Assembly (NCBI GenBank): GCA_903874955.1
Contig: CAIQTY010000005.1
Coordinates: 1 to 47,220 of the forward strand
DNA length: 47,220 bases
Reading direction: 5' to 3'
Source of the DNA: an uncultured Alphaproteobacteria bacterium
GTDB lineage: Bacteria; Pseudomonadota; Alphaproteobacteria; Paracaedibacterales; CAITNM01
Part shown: positions 35,276 through 44,201 of the stretch, piece after piece
How the letters are laid out: each line of letters opens with the position of its first letter
Position numbering within the stretch: position 1 is the first letter of the stretch
Notes under the pieces: generated by a model
Told to the model about the DNA's origin: nothing
Database searches by the model: none
Seen by the model: only the letters and a program-made list of their open reading frames with translations
Translations under genes and position numbers: made by a program

Positions 35276-37492
35276 TTAATAACTATCGCTCTTACTTTCA
35301 TCCATATCAACTTTAAAGAAATGGATGAGTTCATTAAGTTCTCTTGATAGGGTTGAAAGCTGTTTAGATGCTGCAGAGCTTTCATGGACTAAGTTTCGAT
35401 TATCTTGAGTGACTGAGTCCATTAGGGTTACAGAGTTTGTAACATCTTGCAGTCCAAAAGTTTGTTCTTTAGATGCATTCGCAATATTACCAATAATATC
35501 AGCAAGCTGAGTAATAGAGGTAACAATTTGCTCTAAACTCTCTCCAGCACTATTGACTTTGGAAACGCCGCTCTTTACCTGAGAATCACTATTTGTGATG
35601 AGTTCCTTTATTTGTTTTGAAGCATCAGCAGAGCGTTTGGCTAGATTACGTACTTCATTAGCAACAATAGAAAAACCGCGTCCAGCTTCACCTGCTCTTG
35701 CAGCTTCTACAGAAGCATTCAGTGCAAGTAAATTAGTTTGAAAAGAAATTTCATCAATCAAGCCAACTATACTATTAATTTGTGCCGATGAATCCGCAAT
35801 ACGTTGCATTGCATCGACAACTTCTTGGACGGTTTCACTTCCTTTATTTCCGATAGTTTGAGCATTTTTGGCAAAATCGTCAGCTAGCTGAGCGTTCTTT
35901 GAATTTTGTTCAACGCTTGAAGTGAGCTGGGTCATAGCGGATGAAGTGGATTCTAGCTGTTTTGCCTGATCTTCAGTTCGTTTTGAAAGATCATTTGACC
36001 CCTCATCAATTTCTTCTGCAGCTTCGGCGATAGATTCACCTGCAATAATAATTTTTTTCAAAATTCCATTTGTATTGCTAGATGCTAAAATCGCGTCTTT
36101 ACGAAGATCTTCAAAAACCCCTTTGAATTCTTGATTTATTTTATAGGTCAAATCACCACTAGCCCATGCAGACATCAATTTAGCGAGCTGTGAAATATTA
36201 TCCGAAATAGTCTCAAATAATTGATTCATACTAGTTGATAAACTAAGCATAAAACTATCTAGTTTTCGAGTATCAATCCGTTTTGAAAGATCACCCTCAA
36301 GAGCAGCTTGCACCAAGTCATTAACATCTTTTTGGATTTGTATTTCATCGGTTAAATCCCGCCATTCAATAACGAATCCAAGATGTTCCTGGGAGCTATT
36401 GTAAATAGGTTGGACTTGGTACCACAGATGAATTTGTCCACACTGAATTGTGGCAGATGAGGTTTCTCCATCTTTAATAATATCTCCATTATTTAAGGGG
36501 TTTAGTAAGGCGATATTGTTATTTTCAAGATTTTTTGGCAGAGATATGATCTTTGAGAATTCTTCAAAATACTCGTCAAAAAGTTCTTTGCAGCGGGGGT
36601 TAATGTAAGTAATTAACTTATCAGGATTTACCAGCATGATGCTTCCATTAACAGTTTGCAGACCGAATTGCATTCGCAGGGATTCTAGTGATGTTCCATA
36701 GAGTTCATGAACGGATTGGTTGATTTTTGCAATTTCAACAAAGCTGATCAGTTTCCCTAAAAAACCATTTCTTTGGTATTGAGGAAGCATTACGTTTACT
36801 TTTTGATCAGTCACTTCATCAATTGCAATAGCGAGTTTTTTTAGGGGTTTTCCAATTTTTAAATGTGTTAAAAGGCTTAAACAAAGCAAAAGAACAAAAA
36901 CGAATATTAAAAAAGCTAGGGCTAGGTATATATTTTTTATAAGTTTGGCATCAACATCATCAATATAAACGCCCGTTCCTATTATCCATCCCCATGGTTT
37001 AAACCCTTTTACGTATGATAATTTTGGTTGTGGTTTATCAAAGCCTGGTTTTGCCCAGATATAATCAACAAAACCTTCACTATCCTTTTTAACAAGCTCA
37101 ACCATTTCTACAAACAGGGCTTTTCCGTTTGGATCTTTGATGCCTAGTATGTTCTGTCCAACTAATTCAGGCTTTAGTGGGTGCATCAACATGGTTGTAG
37201 AGTTTTGTATCCAAAAATAGTTAGATTTTTCATACCGTATAGCTTTTATTTGGGTAAATGCCATTTCTTGGGCTTTTTCTTTAGTTAGTGCACCTGAAGT
37301 TTCAAGATTATGGTAGTGTTCAGTAATACAGTGTATACTTTCAATAAGGTTATTTAAACGATTCTTTTCAGCCGTGTACGATTCGTTTTTTTCTCGTCTA
37401 ACAACAAAAATTTCAAGAAAAACGATGCATAAAAAACAAAGGATATATGACCAAGATATTTTGCTGGTTAAGCTCCAATTTTCAATTTTCAT
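35276..37492 (-). CDS. Methyl-accepting chemotaxis protein with Cache and PAS-like sensors
   Basis: The 738-residue protein has a first span (about 12-30), a periplasmic Cache-type ligand domain (about 35-185, with NYFWIQN, MHPLKPELVGQ and GWIIGTGVYIDD), a second span (about 190-212), a HAMP region, a PAS-like domain (about 275-395), a second HAMP-like segment, and a cytoplasmic signalling hairpin with SFQTNLLALNASVEAARAGE as its tip. It should pass ligand and perhaps redox or small-molecule signals to CheA/CheW. No che genes are near. Together with the FliJ and FliX genes it implies a motile stage. Confidence 0.94.
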   Translation of the reverse strand: MKIENWSLTSKISWSYILCFLCIVFLEIFVVRREKNESYTAEKNRLNNLIESIHCITEHYHNLETSGALTKEKAQEMAFTQIKAIRYEKSNYFWIQNSTTMLMHPLKPELVGQNILGIKDPNGKALFVEMVELVKKDSEGFVDYIWAKPGFDKPQPKLSYVKGFKPWGWIIGTGVYIDDVDAKLIKNIYLALAFLIFVFVLLLCLSLLTHLKIGKPLKKLAIAIDEVTDQKVNVMLPQYQRNGFLGKLISFVEIAKINQSVHELYGTSLESLRMQFGLQTVNGSIMLVNPDKLITYINPRCKELFDEYFEEFSKIISLPKNLENNNIALLNPLNNGDIIKDGETSSATIQCGQIHLWYQVQPIYNSSQEHLGFVIEWRDLTDEIQIQKDVNDLVQAALEGDLSKRIDTRKLDSFMLSLSTSMNQLFETISDNISQLAKLMSAWASGDLTYKINQEFKGVFEDLRKDAILASSNTNGILKKIIIAGESIAEAAEEIDEGSNDLSKRTEDQAKQLESTSSAMTQLTSSVEQNSKNAQLADDFAKNAQTIGNKGSETVQEVVDAMQRIADSSAQINSIVGLIDEISFQTNLLALNASVEAARAGEAGRGFSIVANEVRNLAKRSADASKQIKELITNSDSQVKSGVSKVNSAGESLEQIVTSITQLADIIGNIANASKEQTFGLQDVTNSVTLMDSVTQDNRNLVHESSAASKQLSTLSRELNELIHFFKVDMDESKSDSY

Positions 37493-37580
37493 GACTGATG
37501 TAAAATAAAAATTTATTGTTTAATTTTATTTATAAATAGTTAATTATAAATAAATACAAATAATAAATTTAAAAATAATA

Positions 37581-37607
37581 AGCGCCGTTCTTTTACAAAA
37601 GGACGCT
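37581..37607 (-). terminator. Terminator-like hairpin of the decayed gene at 37619-38039
   Basis: On the minus strand AGCGTCCTTTT..AAAAGAACGGCGCT pairs with small mismatches and is followed by TTATTATTTTT. It lies 12 bases beyond the stop of the pseudogene, so that gene was once a full transcription unit. Confidence 0.6.
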
Positions 37608-37618
37608 CTTTATATATC

Positions 37619-38039
37619 TTACCTGACTGATAAAGAAGTAGGAGGTGGTAAAGGCTGTCGCGTATTTAAAGAAAGAGGAGCTGGATTTGCAGGACCGCTA
37701 AATAACGGGTTCTTTGAAAGTTCTTCTCTCGCTTGACGATTGACGATTTTTTGCAAGCTCTTGGAGCACCATATTTAGGGGGCTTTGGGGAGGTTGCGCT
37801 AAATTTCGCTCGGGCTTTTGTTGTTGCTCTAATATATACTTTTGCGTTTGTTCTCTCATTTTGAGAGCTTCATTTTTTAATTTTTCAGGATCATTTTGGA
37901 GTTTTTTCTTTTGGTGTTCTATTTAAAGTGACCTTTGATAGGCCTCAAGCCTAACTTTATTTTTTGCTAGTGTCGATTTAGTTGCTCACTGACTTACAGA
38001 TCCATGAATCACTAAAATTCCAAGAATCAATTTTAGCAT
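37619..38039 (-). pseudogene. Decayed gene for a small secreted coiled-coil protein (two stops, one 7-bp duplication)
   Basis: An ATG at 38039 opens a signal-peptide-like MLKLILGILVIHGSVSQ, then TGA (37988-37986) and, in the same frame, TAA (37925-37923). The frame continues through a Lys/Gln/Glu-rich helix (LQNDPEKLKNEALKMREQ) to LQELAKNRQ, where a tandem 7-bp duplication (GACGATT at 37735-37741 and 37742-37748 on the plus strand) shifts it. Removing one copy gives exactly 138 codons ending ..REELSKNPLFSGPANPAP.. and TAA at 37619. The original product would be a 137-residue exported protein with a proline-rich tail. I do not recognise the family. Confidence 0.75.
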
Positions 38040-38118
38040 CTTTAATTTCACAAAATTTTTGTATTTTGATTTATAATAGTATTATTAAACAACATTATTT
38101 AACCATCAATTAATTTTA

Positions 38119-39267
38119 TTATTTCATCCCAATTTTTGCAGCAATATTATCAATCAATTTTGCAAATGCGCCATTACCAAAAACGTTGGCGCAGGTAATG
38201 ACGGGATCAAACAAAACGTATAAAGCTGTGATCATCGACATCATCTCTGCATTAAAGCCTAGGTGACTCTCAAGTATCGGTAGCATAACTAAAATACCTC
38301 CGCCTGGAATAGCGGCCACTGAAAATTTTGCCATAACGAAGTATAAAGAAAAAGTCAGGTAACTTAATAAACTAGGTTCATTCATGCCAAAACTTTTGAG
38401 CACAGCGTAGGCAAAAATTGGAATTGCGAAGCAATCTCCAACTAGGTGGATATTAACTGTGGCAGGCACAACAGAGCGCGATAAGTCTTTATTTTTAACG
38501 CTGTTTTCTACGCCAATAATTGTAAGGGGCATGCTTGCAGCACTCGACATGGTGCTAAAACCACTAATTGCTGCGGGAAGCATATTTTTTATGCAATTGG
38601 CAAAAGTTTTGATCTTGCCGCTGCTTAGTAAAAAATAAACCAAAAAAATATAGCTAAAACAGGCTAGTGCGATTACCCCAACAATGCTTGTGTAATCTTT
38701 AGCAATTGTTGCCACAACCCCATCGTATTGAAGATTTATAACAAAACCTGTTACGAAAAACGGAATTAGGTAAACAAAGCTTTTGAGAAGTCCTCCTACC
38801 CATTTATCGATTTTTAAAGCAATTTTTTGTGCGGGCTGCGGGCAGAAAATTGATGCTAAGATCCCCAATATAATTCCTGCGAACATAGCACCTGCGTTAG
38901 GAATAAGTTTGGGTAGAGTCAATGTCCACAAGGGCTGCAAGCCTTGAAATTCTTTTGGTTTTATCATCGATAAATCAAAATGATAAATCCAACTTCCCAC
39001 CGAATGACTCAAGAAAGTCGATACAAAATTTGAAATGCATACTAAGACCAAAATCAAACCAATGATGCGCGTTGCGCCGCTTGCGAGCGTTACAGAGGCC
39101 TTAAATAGTAATCCGAAAATAATAAAAGGCAGTAGCGCTACGATGATTTCTTTAATCGTTAGACTTAGTGCGTAAAGAGTTTGCTTTAGAGTTAGTGAGA
39201 TAAAAGGATCTAAAAATACAACTGCTAAAACAACAGCAATTAAAACAAATGGCATTTTGCTAAACAT
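38119..39267 (-). CDS. Dicarboxylate/amino acid:cation symporter (DAACS/SDF family)
   Basis: The 382-residue protein has eight or more spans and the family signatures: a serine-rich hairpin FSTMSSAASMPLT, NIHLVGDCFAIPIFAYA in place of the usual NxDG region, and KFSVAAIPGGGILVMLPILES. It should import a dicarboxylate or amino acid with Na+ or H+. A very good GGGAGAG site precedes the ATG. The NMDGT motif of typical glutamate/dicarboxylate carriers is changed, so substrate choice is open. Import of host metabolites fits a host-dependent life. Confidence 0.88.
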   Translation of the reverse strand: MFSKMPFVLIAVVLAVVFLDPFISLTLKQTLYALSLTIKEIIVALLPFIIFGLLFKASVTLASGATRIIGLILVLVCISNFVSTFLSHSVGSWIYHFDLSMIKPKEFQGLQPLWTLTLPKLIPNAGAMFAGIILGILASIFCPQPAQKIALKIDKWVGGLLKSFVYLIPFFVTGFVINLQYDGVVATIAKDYTSIVGVIALACFSYIFLVYFLLSSGKIKTFANCIKNMLPAAISGFSTMSSAASMPLTIIGVENSVKNKDLSRSVVPATVNIHLVGDCFAIPIFAYAVLKSFGMNEPSLLSYLTFSLYFVMAKFSVAAIPGGGILVMLPILESHLGFNAEMMSMITALYVLFDPVITCANVFGNGAFAKLIDNIAAKIGMK

Positions 39268-39659
39268 AAATCTCTCCCTGGGGATCGCTAGATTTTAAAA
39301 AAATAAAAAAGAAATTTAAAAACGAAAGATTACCGGACCTAACCGGTGGTTGCGGTAGCGAGAGAGATAATATTTCTTAAAAAAAACACGCCAAAAATAC
39401 AGACATTAACAATCTAATTATGTTAAGCGTACACCTTTTTTTAGCTAAATTCAATAATTATCTGAAGTCAATATGTTTTGCTGGTTTTCTAAAATTGAAG
39501 GATATGTGTGTACAGTATGAAGTTGCCGCACATATCCTATAAGACTATATACGATAGATTATCAGCGTAAACCGGATACACTAAAAAATTTCGCATGTGT
39601 CCATAATTTTTAAGTGCTAATACACTTAATTTTTCTCTTTAAATTTTGTAAAAATGAGC
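39268..39659. other. Gene-free stretch between HU and the symporter
   Basis: I see no gene in about 390 bases. A short inverted repeat ACCGG-ACCTAA-CCGGT sits at 39332-39347, within 70 bases upstream of the symporter start, and could be an operator or leader hairpin. The remainder is AT-rich. Confidence 0.45.
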
Positions 39660-39935
39660 TTAGCTGTTTATTGATAGCTTCATTTCTTTACCAGCCTTGA
39701 ATCCTGCACGATTGGTAGCTGCGATGTCGATTTCTTTACCCGTGCTTGGGTTGCGACCTTTACGTGCTGGGCTATGAGTTAAAGTAAAGCTTCCAAATCC
39801 AACGAAGCGTGCTTCTTTATCTGTTTTTAGGCCAGAAATAATTCCGTCAAATACTGCATCAACAGCACCTGAAGCATCTTTTTTTGTTAATTCAGCTTTT
39901 TTTGCGACAAATTCTATTAAATCTTGTTTGTTCAT
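39660..39935 (-). CDS. hup: HU-family DNA-binding protein
   Basis: The 91-residue protein is a standard HU: MNKQDLIEFVAKKAELTKKD at the start, then GFGSFTL, the DNA-binding arm with HSPARKGRNPSTGKEI and a final FKAGKEMKLSIN. It bends and coats DNA as a dimer and affects replication and recombination. A strong AAGGAAAT site precedes the ATG. It is a single-gene unit. IHF-specific features are not evident. Confidence 0.96.
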   Translation of the reverse strand: MNKQDLIEFVAKKAELTKKDASGAVDAVFDGIISGLKTDKEARFVGFGSFTLTHSPARKGRNPSTGKEIDIAATNRAGFKAGKEMKLSINS

Positions 39936-40195
39936 TATGCTATTTCCTTGTGTAAAGTGGTTGTAATAATTTGGATGATAATATGCACAGAACAGCAGGG
40001 TTTGCCAAGCGCTTATTTTTGATTATCTTTTTTTGAAACTTTTTAAGGTTCTTCGAATAGTCTTAATTTCATATGATATTTTCTATATCTAGGTCAAAAT
40101 ACAAGAATACAAAAGTTTTATGATCAAAAAACTGACCTAGAAACCAAGACCAATAATTTGTAGTCTGGTGAAAGATTTTTGAAAATTTTTTTGAA

Positions 40196-40271
40196 TGGTG
40201 CCGGTTGCAAGAGTCGAACTCGCGACCTACTGATTACAAATCAGTTGCTCTACCAGCTGAGCTAAACCGGC
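40196..40271 (-). tRNA. tRNA-Thr (anticodon TGT)
   Basis: The reverse strand forms a 76-base cloverleaf: acceptor GCCGGTT/AACCGGC, D-arm GCTC..GAGC, anticodon stem CTGAT-TTGTAAT-type loop giving TGT, T-arm with GAGTTCGACTC and encoded CCA. It decodes ACA and related codons. Confidence 0.95.
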
Positions 40272-40467
40272 ACTTTTAATAACATATCGAAAAATTCTTT
40301 TTCAGTCTAGGGGGTTTTTTCAGTGTGTAAGAGTTTATATTGAATTGAGGCAGATTCTAACTTTTGCTTTTAGCAAGTTTTAGCTCAGCTTTAAAGGTGA
40401 ATACAGCATCTGGTCAAAATTTATTAAACCTTTTATAATTCTCCTAGAACTTTCAATAACTAACCTT

Positions 40468-40959
40468 ATGAAAAAAATATTTTTAGTGGCGCTAGCAACC
40501 CTTCCCCTATTGCTTACGAATTGTGCTCCGAAATTGGGTGGAAGTGACTATTCCATGGCGGATGTTGGCACTAATAGTGCAAGTCTTCCTGGGACAATTA
40601 TATCGATAAGAACTGTCAATCTTGTGGCAACAGATGCCAACAAACCAGGCCTTGGTGCGGCAGCAGGTGCTGTAACTGGTGCGGTAGCAGGTAACGTTGT
40701 TAGTAACAAGGGACCGTTTACAACTGTTGCAGGTGGGTTGCTTGGTGGTGTAGCAGGACACTTTATTGAGCAAGGTTTGACGAACCAGGAAGGTTTTGAG
40801 TACACGGTTCAATTAGATAGTGGTGGTGTTCAGACAATTGCTCAAGGAGCTGAGCCAAGAATGTCAGTTGGACAAAAAGTTTTTGTCGTCTTGAACAATA
40901 AGGGTGTAGCTGGTCAGCAGGCTCGCTCTCGCGTTGTTCCAAATAATTCCGGACATTAG
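40468..40959 (+). CDS. SlyB/17-kDa-antigen-like outer membrane lipoprotein
   Basis: The 163-residue protein starts with a lipoprotein signal ending LLLTNCAP (Cys19 as acylation site). A Gly/Ala-rich glycine-zipper segment follows (LGAAAGAVTGAVAGNVV..GGLLGGVAGHFIEQ, about 72-112), then a small beta-rich domain (FEYTVQLDSGGVQTIAQ, VGQKVFVV). This is the SlyB/Pcp layout. Such proteins sit in the outer membrane and support envelope integrity. It is 9 bases upstream of tolQ, so it may be read together with the Tol genes. Confidence 0.85.
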   Translation: MKKIFLVALATLPLLLTNCAPKLGGSDYSMADVGTNSASLPGTIISIRTVNLVATDANKPGLGAAAGAVTGAVAGNVVSNKGPFTTVAGGLLGGVAGHFIEQGLTNQEGFEYTVQLDSGGVQTIAQGAEPRMSVGQKVFVVLNNKGVAGQQARSRVVPNNSGH

Positions 40960-40967
40960 GGGATTTT

Positions 40968-41756
40968 ATGGACGCTCAATCTGCAACGACTGCAGCAAAT
41001 GCAGTCCTTCCAAGTATTCCATCTGCAAGCGATGTCGTTATGCAAACCATGGCTCAAGGGGGAGCCCATGTAGTGAAACATCTTTCCATGTGGGATCTAT
41101 TTTGGGGGGCGGATATCATAATTAAAGTGGTGATGCTGGGGCTCGTTGTTGCCTCGGTGTGGTCATGGACAATTATTTTCTATAAAGTTATTCGCGTGCA
41201 CCGACTCAACAGTTTGGCTGATCAATTTGAAGAGGCTTTTTGGTCAGGTGGTCCATTGGACGAGTTGTTTAATCGTTTGCAAAATCGTTACACAGACCCT
41301 ATGTCTGCCGTGTTTTGTGCGGCTATGCGTGAGTGGCGTCGGTCAATGTCAAAAGGCTATACAAAAGCTGCAGGAATGCGGGGTACCCTTGAGCAGCGCA
41401 TTGAAAGAGTGATGCAAGTTACCGTTGGACGTGAAATGGATCAACTAGAGCGCCATATGGGGTTCTTAGCATCTTTGGGCGCGAATGCGGTCATCATTGG
41501 TTTGTTTGGAACGGTTCTTGGTATTATGAATAGCTTTCAAAACATCGCGACTATGCAAAATACAAACCTAGCAGTTGTTGCACCAGGCATTTCTGAAGCA
41601 CTTTTTGCAACAGCTATTGGTCTGGTAGCGGCAATACCTGCTGCAGTTGCCTACAACAAATTATCAAGTGATTTGAATAGATATGGAAATAGGTTAGATG
41701 CATTTGTAAGCGAATTTAGTTCAATAATTTCACGTCAGCTGGAAGAGCACAACTAA
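40968..41756 (+). CDS. tolQ: Tol-Pal system proton channel subunit TolQ
   Basis: The 262-residue protein has a first span (about 44-66), a cytoplasmic loop with MSAVFCAAMREWRRS, and a pair of spans LGANAVIIGLFGTVLGIMNSF and ISEALFATAIGLVAAIPAAVAY, the MotA/ExbB/TolQ core. With TolR it uses the proton gradient to energise TolA during cell division. A long Ala-rich N-terminal extension (about 30 residues) precedes the first span. GGGGATTTT-ATG gives a usable ribosome binding site. ybgC, common upstream, is absent. Confidence 0.93.
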   Translation: MDAQSATTAANAVLPSIPSASDVVMQTMAQGGAHVVKHLSMWDLFWGADIIIKVVMLGLVVASVWSWTIIFYKVIRVHRLNSLADQFEEAFWSGGPLDELFNRLQNRYTDPMSAVFCAAMREWRRSMSKGYTKAAGMRGTLEQRIERVMQVTVGREMDQLERHMGFLASLGANAVIIGLFGTVLGIMNSFQNIATMQNTNLAVVAPGISEALFATAIGLVAAIPAAVAYNKLSSDLNRYGNRLDAFVSEFSSIISRQLEEHN

Positions 41757-42203
41757 ATGGCTGGTCAAGTTAACACTCCTAATAAAAGAACTGGCCGTAG
41801 GCGTAACACAGGATTCAATTCCACGATAAATGTTACTCCTTTGGTGGATGTAATGTTGGTCCTGCTCATCATCTTTATGGTAACAGCGCCGATGCTCACT
41901 GTAGGGGTACCGGTTGATCTTCCAAAAACCCAAGCAGCTCAAATGAATGATACTGAAGAACCTTTGGTCGTTAGTGTCGATGCTAAAGGCGAAACCTATA
42001 TCCAGGAAGCGCTTGTTCCTTTGTCATCTATGGTAGATAGATTAAAAGCCATCACCAATAACAATCCTGAAGCAAAAATTTATGTGCGCGGCGATCAAAA
42101 GATTCCCTACGGTAAGGTTATGGAAATAATGGGTGCTATTGCCGCTGCAGGATTTCATAAAGTTTCGCTGATAGCGGAATTGCCTGCTTCATCTGCGCGG
42201 TAG
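41757..42203 (+). CDS. tolR: Tol-Pal system subunit TolR
   Basis: The 148-residue protein has a basic N-terminus, one span with the essential acid in INVTPLVDVMLVLLIIFMV, then a periplasmic ExbD/TolR domain (..VYVRGDQKIPYGKVMEIMG-like segment). It pairs with TolQ in the proton channel. The ATG follows the tolQ stop without a gap, using GGAAGAG inside tolQ as ribosome binding site. Confidence 0.94.
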   Translation: MAGQVNTPNKRTGRRRNTGFNSTINVTPLVDVMLVLLIIFMVTAPMLTVGVPVDLPKTQAAQMNDTEEPLVVSVDAKGETYIQEALVPLSSMVDRLKAITNNNPEAKIYVRGDQKIPYGKVMEIMGAIAAAGFHKVSLIAELPASSAR

Positions 42204-42206
42204 TTA

Positions 42207-43136
42207 ATGCGTAAAGCGATTCTTTACTCTATCTTGCTGCATTTCTGTGTTGTGCTTGTTATCTATTTTGATTTGCATTTTGCGCTTTTTCAAAAAATTG
42301 ATACGTCGCCTTCTATGATTATTGATTTTGTAACCATAAGTGAAAAATCTGCTGCTCCTAAGCATGCAATTGCTCCAGTGCCTGCAGAAGTTGCCAAAGA
42401 TGAAGGGCCCAAACAAGACATAAAAAAAGAACCAGAGCCAGAACCAGAAAAACCTAAAGAACCTGAAAAGCCAAAAGAGCTCAAAAAACCTAAAAAAGAA
42501 GAAAAAAAGAAAGAAGAAAAGCCAAAAGACCCTGAAAAACTCAAAGAGGATTCTGTTCCAGATAAAAAAAACAAAGATAAACCCAAGAAAGAAGAAAAAA
42601 AGAAAGAAGAACCAAAAAAACAGGAAAAGAAAAAACCTAAAAAAGCTGAGGTTGATCTTAAAAAACCAAAACCAAAGGGTAAAAAAGAAGATCCTAAAGA
42701 CAAAAAGCCAAAAGCTGAAAAGAAAAGTGTTGATGACATTTTGAGTGGTATTGCTAAAGATGATTCTGACGCAATTGATGATTTACTTGGAGATGAAGGG
42801 GCAGAGGTTGATGATTTGGCGCCGGTTGTAACTGCATCGGAAATTGATGCGGTCAGGTCAAAAATTAGGCCTTGTTGGTCAGTGCCTGCCGGGGCTAAAG
42901 GTGCAAAAGATTTGATTGTTGATGTTGATATGGAGCTAAGTCCCGAGGGCACAGTTATCAAAGCTGATATTGTTGACAAACGCCGCATGAAAATAGATTC
43001 ATATTACAATATAGCTGCGGAAAGTGCGCAGCGCGCTGTGCTTGATCCTAAATGTAATCCATTGCCATTGCCGAAAGATAAATACGATCAATGGAAAAAT
43101 ATTACTATGAGCTTTAATCCTAAGGATATGTTTTAG
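42207..43136 (+). CDS. tolA: TolA-like envelope energy transducer
   Basis: The 309-residue protein has one N-terminal span (about 6-25), a very long Lys/Glu/Pro-rich rod (about 70-178, built of EKPK and KKEE-type units), and a C-terminal TolA/TonB-C-like domain (ASEIDAVRSKIRPCWSVPAG, then DVDMELSPEGTVIKADIVDK, and RAVLDPKCNPLPLP). It should bridge TolQ/TolR and the outer membrane. A proline-rich rod is more TonB-like than the Ala-rich helix of enteric TolA, but placement after tolQR supports TolA. tolB and pal do not follow; a tRNA does. Confidence 0.88.
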   Translation: MRKAILYSILLHFCVVLVIYFDLHFALFQKIDTSPSMIIDFVTISEKSAAPKHAIAPVPAEVAKDEGPKQDIKKEPEPEPEKPKEPEKPKELKKPKKEEKKKEEKPKDPEKLKEDSVPDKKNKDKPKKEEKKKEEPKKQEKKKPKKAEVDLKKPKPKGKKEDPKDKKPKAEKKSVDDILSGIAKDDSDAIDDLLGDEGAEVDDLAPVVTASEIDAVRSKIRPCWSVPAGAKGAKDLIVDVDMELSPEGTVIKADIVDKRRMKIDSYYNIAAESAQRAVLDPKCNPLPLPKDKYDQWKNITMSFNPKDMF

Positions 43137-43290
43137 TAGAAATTGAGCATAGCCTGATTTTGTAATCTCATCAGCAGAGTGATACTATTAAAAGGTTAAA
43201 AATTATTGATTCTCGCTCCTCCCAGACAAGAGGTTTAAGGCAAACAAAGTAATTGAATTTCAGACAGATTTATGGCTTATTGGCCTAATA

Positions 43291-43380
43291 GGAGAGGTGC
43301 CAGAGTGGTTGAATGGGACGGTCTCGAAAATCGTTGTGCGTTCACGCGTACCGTGGGTTCGAATCCCACTCTCTCCGCCA
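43291..43380 (+). tRNA. tRNA-Ser (anticodon CGA)
   Basis: A 90-base type II tRNA: acceptor GGAGAGG/CTCTCC, anticodon stem ACGGT-CTCGAAA-ATCGT giving CGA, a long variable arm (GTGCGTTCACGCGTAC), T-arm GGTTCGAATCC and encoded CCA. It decodes UCG. Confidence 0.95.
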
Positions 43381-43409
43381 TCTTATTTTTTAATGATTTT
43401 TTGCCAATA

Positions 43410-43444
43410 GCCAATTACTCCCACTTCTAGTGGGAGTAATTGGC
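43410..43444. terminator. Long perfect hairpin between tRNA-Ser(CGA) and the convergent secreted-protein gene
   Basis: GCCAATTACTCCCACT (43410-43425) and AGTGGGAGTAATTGGC (43429-43444) form a perfect 16-bp stem with a 3-base loop, directly against the stop codon of the minus-strand gene and 30 bases after the tRNA. It probably ends transcripts from both sides although U-runs are weak. Its core recurs at 46290. Confidence 0.75.
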
Positions 43445-44071
43445 TTACTCTGTTGTTTGTGATCTAAAACAACTCAAACAACTTAAAATCCCGCTCTTAT
43501 CGGATGACTTTTTGGCTTGTGATTGAGTGGCAACAGAACCGCTGAAAGATGAACTCGTGAGGGGAACATGAGCCTGTTTATCTTCAGGAGAGGGATCTCT
43601 GGTTGGTGCTTCTGGGGAAGGTGATGATACTGGGGCTACCTTATTACCAGACGGTTTTATTCTTATTAAGGTGCTCGTTTCAGCATTACCTATTGGAATA
43701 ATACCTTGTAATTGATTGAAGATTTTGAAAGCCTTATCTCGTTCTGATCGATCCTTTGTAACCCCTGAGTGGTTGTTTGTAATATTAATAGGTTGCTCGT
43801 CATTTTGAGCGGAGCGGGCACCACCTATTTTATCAAGCATAATAATATCTCTTCTTACCTGTTTTTTCATAAGGCTTGGATCTAGAGCACGAGAAGAGTG
43901 TTGGGGGGGGGTATAAAAATCGAAGCGACTCCTGGCATTTGTGGCTTGGGGAGTTGGAGTTCTGCTAGCAGAGTTATTTTCTTTAACTATAGCTAGTCTA
44001 TCTGCGCAGTTCCCAAAATTTATATTTATTATCAGAACTAATAACAACAAATTATGCAAAATATTATTCAT
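43445..44071 (-). CDS. Secreted low-complexity protein of unknown function
   Basis: The 208-residue protein has a signal peptide (NILHNLLLLVLIININFGNC..) and then a largely disordered Ser/Pro/Thr/Asn-rich chain with PSPEAPTRDPSPEDK and a Ser-rich end (SSSFSGSVATQSQ) closing in GILSCLSCFRSQTTE. NCAD at residues 21-24 could be a lipobox-like site, but the consensus is poor. I recognise no domain. Disorder plus export is typical of lineage-specific surface or effector-type proteins; that role is speculation. Confidence 0.55.
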   Translation of the reverse strand: MNNILHNLLLLVLIININFGNCADRLAIVKENNSASRTPTPQATNARSRFDFYTPPQHSSRALDPSLMKKQVRRDIIMLDKIGGARSAQNDEQPINITNNHSGVTKDRSERDKAFKIFNQLQGIIPIGNAETSTLIRIKPSGNKVAPVSSPSPEAPTRDPSPEDKQAHVPLTSSSFSGSVATQSQAKKSSDKSGILSCLSCFRSQTTE

Positions 44072-44201
44072 AAAAACACCAAATTATCAGGTTGTATTGA
44101 AATAATACTACTTTAAGGGAGGTTTTTCAAATATTTTTTAGTTTTTCTTGGAATTGATAACGGATAAGTCTTGAGATTTTTTTGTATTAGTAACTCCTAA
44201 A

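Noticed and set aside
42290..42988. 232-codon minus-strand frame within tolA
   Set aside because: It is the antisense shadow of the Lys/Glu/Pro-rich rod and gives a Ser/Phe/Gly low-complexity peptide.
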